This document shows positions 7,662 to 9,801 of a stretch of 9,801 nucleotides of DNA, piece by piece. The notes under the pieces are model-generated. The model was not told where the DNA came from. It worked only from the letters and a program-made list of their open reading frames with translations, and made no database searches. The stretch spans positions 1 through 9,801 of the forward strand of contig DASXTS010000136.1 of the NCBI GenBank assembly GCA_036505275.1, in the 5' to 3' direction. Origin of the DNA: DASXTS01 sp036505275. GTDB taxonomy: Bacteria; Actinomycetota; Actinomycetes; Mycobacteriales; Pseudonocardiaceae. The first letter of the stretch is position 1. Each line of letters begins with the position of its first letter. A program made the position numbers and the translations under genes.

Positions 7662-7994
7662 CGAATCATGGTACGGGCGCCGACGCCGCCCCAGATCGGC
7701 CCAAAGTATGAGGACCGGGCGCCGGATGCCGCGCCCGGTCGTCGTACACCGGACGGCGTCGGCGAAGCGCGGCATGGCTCATCCACGAATACCGGCGCGC
7801 CGCTTGACGTACAACGCACGGCGGTGTCGGCGTTGAGCACCCCTCATGTCTTGGGTTCCTGAGGTGACACCCTTCGCGCGCCCCCGATCGCGGCGACCGG
7901 TCGTTGGCGTCCTTGTCTGCCTTTGCGTTCGGTGGGGTACCGCTTGCCATGATCTGGTGGAGGTGGTCGCGGATCGCGGTGATCGTTCCGCTGT
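7662..7994. other. Gene-poor stretch upstream of the kinase
   Basis: No gene is supported here. The stretch contains the upstream region of the kinase. From about 7941 to 8060 the minus strand also has a short, G/C3-rich frame reading TPAELFRAHRLNSGTITAIR and on to HLHQIM, which I cannot assign. It overlaps the kinase remnant next door in another frame and is probably a shadow or further debris. Confidence 0.45.
7701..7710 (-). promoter_or_regulatory. Possible -10 element of the kinase operon
   Basis: On the minus strand CATACTTTGG lies about 40 bases before the GTG at 7661. CATACT resembles the sigma-70-type TAnnnT box. TACTTTGG also resembles TACTTTAG at 5824-5831 in the candidate operator before DUF2306. 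No convincing -35 partner is seen, so the call is weak. Confidence 0.25.
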
Positions 7995-8218
7995 TCAGGC
8001 GGTGGGCACGGAAAAGCTCTGCCGGGGTACGATCGCGCCCGGCCAACGGATGACCTCCGATGCGGTGGCGACGCCGAGGACGAGCGCGGCTCGCGGCTCG
8101 CGACCTCACCGCCGGTGCCCACCTGGGCCAGCGTGGGCGAGGTCTGCCGCAGCTCGACCATGCACTCGCCCAGTACGAGGACGCGGGTGTGTGCTCGTAC
8201 CGGGCGATCGGTCATCAT
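7995..8218 (-). pseudogene. Collapsed 2-keto-3-deoxygluconate kinase (PfkB family) with internal deletion
   Basis: Intact KDG kinases phosphorylate 2-keto-3-deoxygluconate in the Entner-Doudoroff/uronate pathway and have about 310 residues. Here only the two ends remain. From ATG 8218 (or 8215), residues 12-39 read VLVLGECMVELRQTSPTLAQ followed by VGTGGEV. This fits the family opening, as in E. coli KdgK where I recall a VIGECMIEL start and a GGDT motif soon after. Directly after it, in a different frame at about 8090-7995, comes ALVLGVATASEVIRWPGAIV and a PRQSFSVPTA tail with a TGA stop. This matches the KdgK C-terminus, which I recall as containing ASTVIQY and GAIIPRE. About 235 central residues, including the catalytic aspartate region, are missing, and a tandem 7-bp duplication (8088-8101) marks the joint. 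The gene cannot be functional. The matches are from memory and need alignment. Confidence 0.7.
8088..8101 (+). repeat. Tandem 7-bp duplication at the kdgK deletion joint
   Basis: GGCTCGC occurs twice in direct succession, exactly where the N-terminal and C-terminal kinase remnants meet. It may be the scar of the deletion or later slippage. Confidence 0.6.
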
Positions 8219-8237
8219 GCCCGGGGCGCGGATTGCG

Positions 8238-8271
8238 GCACGTTGACGCCACTGAGCCGGCGTCAACGTGC
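8238..8271. terminator. Perfect 13-bp inverted repeat with 8-base loop
   Basis: GCACGTTGACGCC (8238-8250) is the exact reverse complement of GGCGTCAACGTGC (8259-8271), with ACTGAGCC between. The right arm ends one base before the stop codon (8275-8273) of the minus-strand winged-helix frame, which fits an intrinsic terminator of the T-less actinobacterial kind. It also lies 20 bases upstream of the kdgK remnant start, so an operator for a dimeric sugar-responsive regulator is the main alternative. The repeat is certain; its role is inferred. Confidence 0.5.
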
Positions 8272-8272
8272 A

Positions 8273-8656
8273 CTACGGCCGGGTACAGGCCGGACTCGCC
8301 GTCCTGGATGACCTTGACGACCGGTCGGTGCGGCAGATCTCTGCCGGCCTGCCGCCCGGCCCGGTGTTATGCGTCGCGACGTACGACCCGACGACGGCGA
8401 GCGCCGGGCTGCGCCGGGCTGTGGTCGAGTCACCCTTTCGGGTCAGCGAATACTGCAGGCTCTTGCGCTCGTACTCTTCCGCCAAGGAGTAGTGGGAGCC
8501 GTGGTTTTGCGAGCGGTCGAGCAGGCCGTAGCCGACCAGGGGGGTGAGCCGGCCGGCCAACTCCGCGTCGGTGACCGGGTTGTACCAGCCCACCTCGGGC
8601 AGGCCGACGAGCACCTCGTCGAAGGTCAGCGCCGTGGCGAGGCGCTCGTTGGCCAC
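8273..8656 (-). CDS. Small winged-helix (HxlR-like) frame, possibly degraded
   Basis: From GTG 8656 the frame gives 127 residues. Residues about 11-76 resemble a winged helix: LTFDEVLVGLPEVG, then VTDAELAGRLTPLVGYGLLD as the helix-turn-helix, and ERKSLQYSLTRKG as the wing. HxlR proteins have this order. However, the usual N-terminal helix with a conserved cysteine is missing, and the helix-turn-helix to wing spacing is longer than normal. Codons for the first 60 residues are strongly G/C at the third position; the last 35 residues are not typical of the family and are serine/arginine-rich. This may be a 5'-truncated or 3'-frameshifted remnant. A strong inverted repeat follows its stop immediately, which supports a once-real transcript end. 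Start and family are uncertain. Confidence 0.4.
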   Translation of the reverse strand: MANERLATALTFDEVLVGLPEVGWYNPVTDAELAGRLTPLVGYGLLDRSQNHGSHYSLAEEYERKSLQYSLTRKGDSTTARRSPALAVVGSYVATHNTGPGGRPAEICRTDRSSRSSRTASPACTRP

Positions 8657-8706
8657 GCTCCGGTGCCATCCGAGCCTTCCTCGTGGTGGACTCTCGCCCT
8701 TATCTG

Positions 8707-8774
8707 ACCCGGCCCGTGACGCGATGGCCGACACGGTCAGCCACTTCCTGCACGTCCTCGCCCTGCCCGAGTAG
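8707..8774 (+). pseudogene. Possible 3' remnant of an unidentified gene
   Basis: About 22 codons ending in TAG at 8774 read DPARDAMADTVSHFLHVLAL and PE. Nearly every codon ends in G or C, while the same frame upstream of 8700 loses this bias. The amphipathic helix would suit the C-terminus of a TetR-like regulator, but this is only an impression. It converges with the DinB gene, whose stop is five bases away. It may equally be a chance frame. Confidence 0.2.
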
Positions 8775-8778
8775 ATGT

Positions 8779-9285
8779 TCAGCGGGGCAGCAGACCGCGC
8801 ACGTAGGCCGCCTGACCGGCGTGCTGCAGACTGTCGTCCGCGACGCTGACCAACCGTACGCCCAGGGTCACCGGCGGGTCCCAGCGCTCGTCGACGATCC
8901 GGTCGAGCCCCTGCGGGGTCAGTCCGCGCAGCCACTCGCGGGTCCGGGCGGCCACCGCCCGGAAGTAGCCGACGAGCACCTCCGGACCATCCGGCCGCAC
9001 CGCCACGACCTGCGCCGCCGAATGCCCGTACCCCGTCTCGGTGGTGCCGGCAGCCAGGCCGAACCGACCCGCCCACCCGCCCGACATCCACACCTGGTCC
9101 CAGCCGGCGACCTCCGCCACGTGGTCGTCATGGATCCGGCTGAGGTGCCAGACCAGCCAGCCGATTGAATTGGCACCCGGCGCGGGCGCCCAGCTCAGCT
9201 GTTCGGGTGTCAGGCCATCGACCGCGGCCTCGACGAGATCCGGGAGTCGGTCAAACATCTCGAGATACACGTCGCTGACGTCCAT
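8779..9285 (-). CDS. DinB/DUF664-family protein (mycothiol-dependent transferase type)
   Basis: A 168-residue cytosolic four-helix-bundle protein of the DinB-like superfamily, in the DUF664 branch that in actinobacteria includes mycothiol-using enzymes. Residues 29-65 carry the hallmark QLSWAPAPGANSIGWLVWHL and RIHDDHVAEVAG; H47 is the expected first metal ligand, with H52/H55 nearby. TGYGHSAAQV (84-93) and the C-terminal DSLQHAGQAAYVRGLL (151-166, H155) complete the pattern, so the metal triad appears intact. The ATG at 9285 is preceded by GGGAGGG about six to seven bases upstream and fits the family length; the longer open frame upstream belongs to the monooxygenase debris. A detoxification or thiol-transfer role is family inference; the substrate is unknown. 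Confidence 0.9.
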   Translation of the reverse strand: MDVSDVYLEMFDRLPDLVEAAVDGLTPEQLSWAPAPGANSIGWLVWHLSRIHDDHVAEVAGWDQVWMSGGWAGRFGLAAGTTETGYGHSAAQVVAVRPDGPEVLVGYFRAVAARTREWLRGLTPQGLDRIVDERWDPPVTLGVRLVSVADDSLQHAGQAAYVRGLLPR

Positions 9286-9343
9286 GCGCCGCCCTCCCTG
9301 GGGTGTGACCTGTAGCGAACACGGTGATGCAGCCGGGCGGTGG

Positions 9344-9801
9344 CTAGGCGAGGACCGGCGCGCGCCCGCGTCGCGACAGACGGGGGTACGAGCGGCAGCA
9401 CCCGATCCCGTAACGCGACCGCGGGTGGCCAGGACCACTGACCGATGGCGCCCATCCGCCGCGACCGCCTCACGATGTCCTGGGGACCGGGCGGGCGCAA
9501 CTGCTCGTCCAGCACCGCACCGAGGGTCGCCGCGTCCTCCAGCGCCTGGCAAGCACGCTGACCGAGATTGGGCGTCATCGCGTGCGCGGCATCGCCGAGC
9601 ACGACCACCCGGTCGCGGACGAACGAGCCCAGGTCAGGCGACTCGTACAGGTCGTGGCGCAGCACCTGGCTGGCGGCGGCCGCCTGCACCACTGCCGGGA
9701 TCGGCTCGTGCCCCGCCACAGCGGCCTCCTCGACTCCGGTCGCGCCAGCGTTTCATCGGATGCCCAGATCATGGGCCTGGTCGTATCCGTAGTCCCCACC
9801 G
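9344..9801 (-). pseudogene. C-terminal part of a decayed FAD-dependent monooxygenase (PHBH-like)
   Basis: Only the C-terminal portion lies in the window. It shows SPDLGSFVRDRVVVLGDAAH with MTPNLGQRACQ and ALEDAATLGAVL, the second FAD-binding motif (GDAAH...P..GQG....EDA) of class A flavin monooxygenases, then RRSRRMGAIGQWSWPPAVAL. Three signs of decay appear. An in-frame TGA at 9755-9753 interrupts the frame. The normally invariant glycine of GQG is R (CGT, 9557-9555). After LPLVPPSVA the expected family ending is found only in another frame, as RAPVLA with a TAG at 9346-9344. The frame from GTG 9719 lacks the N-terminal FAD-binding domain and could not make an enzyme. Part of the gene may continue beyond 9801. 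The end coordinate assumes the frameshift; unshifted, the frame would run to 9210 inside the DinB gene. Confidence 0.65.

Noticed and set aside
8238..8271. Inverted repeat as the end of an insertion sequence
   Set aside because: No transposase and no matching distant copy in the window; the arms are adjacent, as in a hairpin or operator.
7846..8547. A 233-residue plus-strand frame covering the debris region
   Set aside because: Cysteine/arginine-rich, no domain, and it runs across the opposite-strand kdgK remnant and winged-helix frame.
9210..9719. A complete 169-residue gene from GTG 9719
   Set aside because: It contains only the C-terminal half of the monooxygenase FAD fold and would overlap the DinB start by 76 bases; it is better explained as a broken gene.
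1..9801. tRNA genes, CRISPR repeats or phage genes
   Set aside because: No cloverleaf-like sequence, regularly spaced repeat or recognisable phage or transposase protein was seen on either strand.

Overview
The window looks like chromosomal DNA from a high-GC actinomycete. Third codon positions are almost always G or C, GTG start codons occur, and LuxR-type regulators and a DinB/DUF664 protein of the mycothiol-associated kind are present. A Micromonosporaceae-like host is a guess from protein style only. I see no tRNA, rRNA, CRISPR array, intact transposase or prophage gene.

Layout. (1) Positions 5-3613, plus strand: a 968-residue LAL-type ATPase/LuxR regulator, followed 90 bases later by a protein of duplicated ABM-like (dimeric alpha/beta barrel) appearance, probably co-transcribed. 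(2) Positions 3614-4033: a 420-base gap with a tandem 11-bp repeat that may be a regulator site, and a doubtful 93-residue frame ending in a signal-peptide-like stretch. (3) Positions 4034-7661, minus strand: a four-gene block read in the order histidine kinase, NarL-type response regulator, DUF2306 membrane protein, zinc-independent quinone reductase/MDR. Kinase and regulator overlap by GTGA, and the membrane protein and reductase overlap by one base (TGATG). The 105-base gap between the two pairs holds an imperfect inverted repeat. The simplest reading is a sensor pair controlling a membrane/cytosolic redox pair. (4) Positions 7662-8778: about 1.1 kb of gene debris. It contains a collapsed 2-keto-3-deoxygluconate kinase with its N-terminus joined out of frame to its C-terminus and the middle lost, a perfect 13-bp inverted repeat, a small winged-helix (HxlR-like) frame, and a possible 3' remnant on the plus strand. 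(5) Positions 8779-9285, minus strand: an intact DinB/DUF664 protein. (6) Positions 9344-9801, minus strand: the C-terminal part of a FAD-dependent monooxygenase that runs off the window edge and looks decayed, with an in-frame TGA, a conserved glycine changed to arginine and a probable frameshift.

The intact genes are mostly regulators and redox enzymes of accessory type. No classic new defence or mobile system is visible. The two most interesting items are the coupled kinase/regulator/DUF2306/MDR block with its palindromic intergenic region, and the scarred 7.7-8.8 kb segment with the kdgK deletion and the strong inverted repeat.
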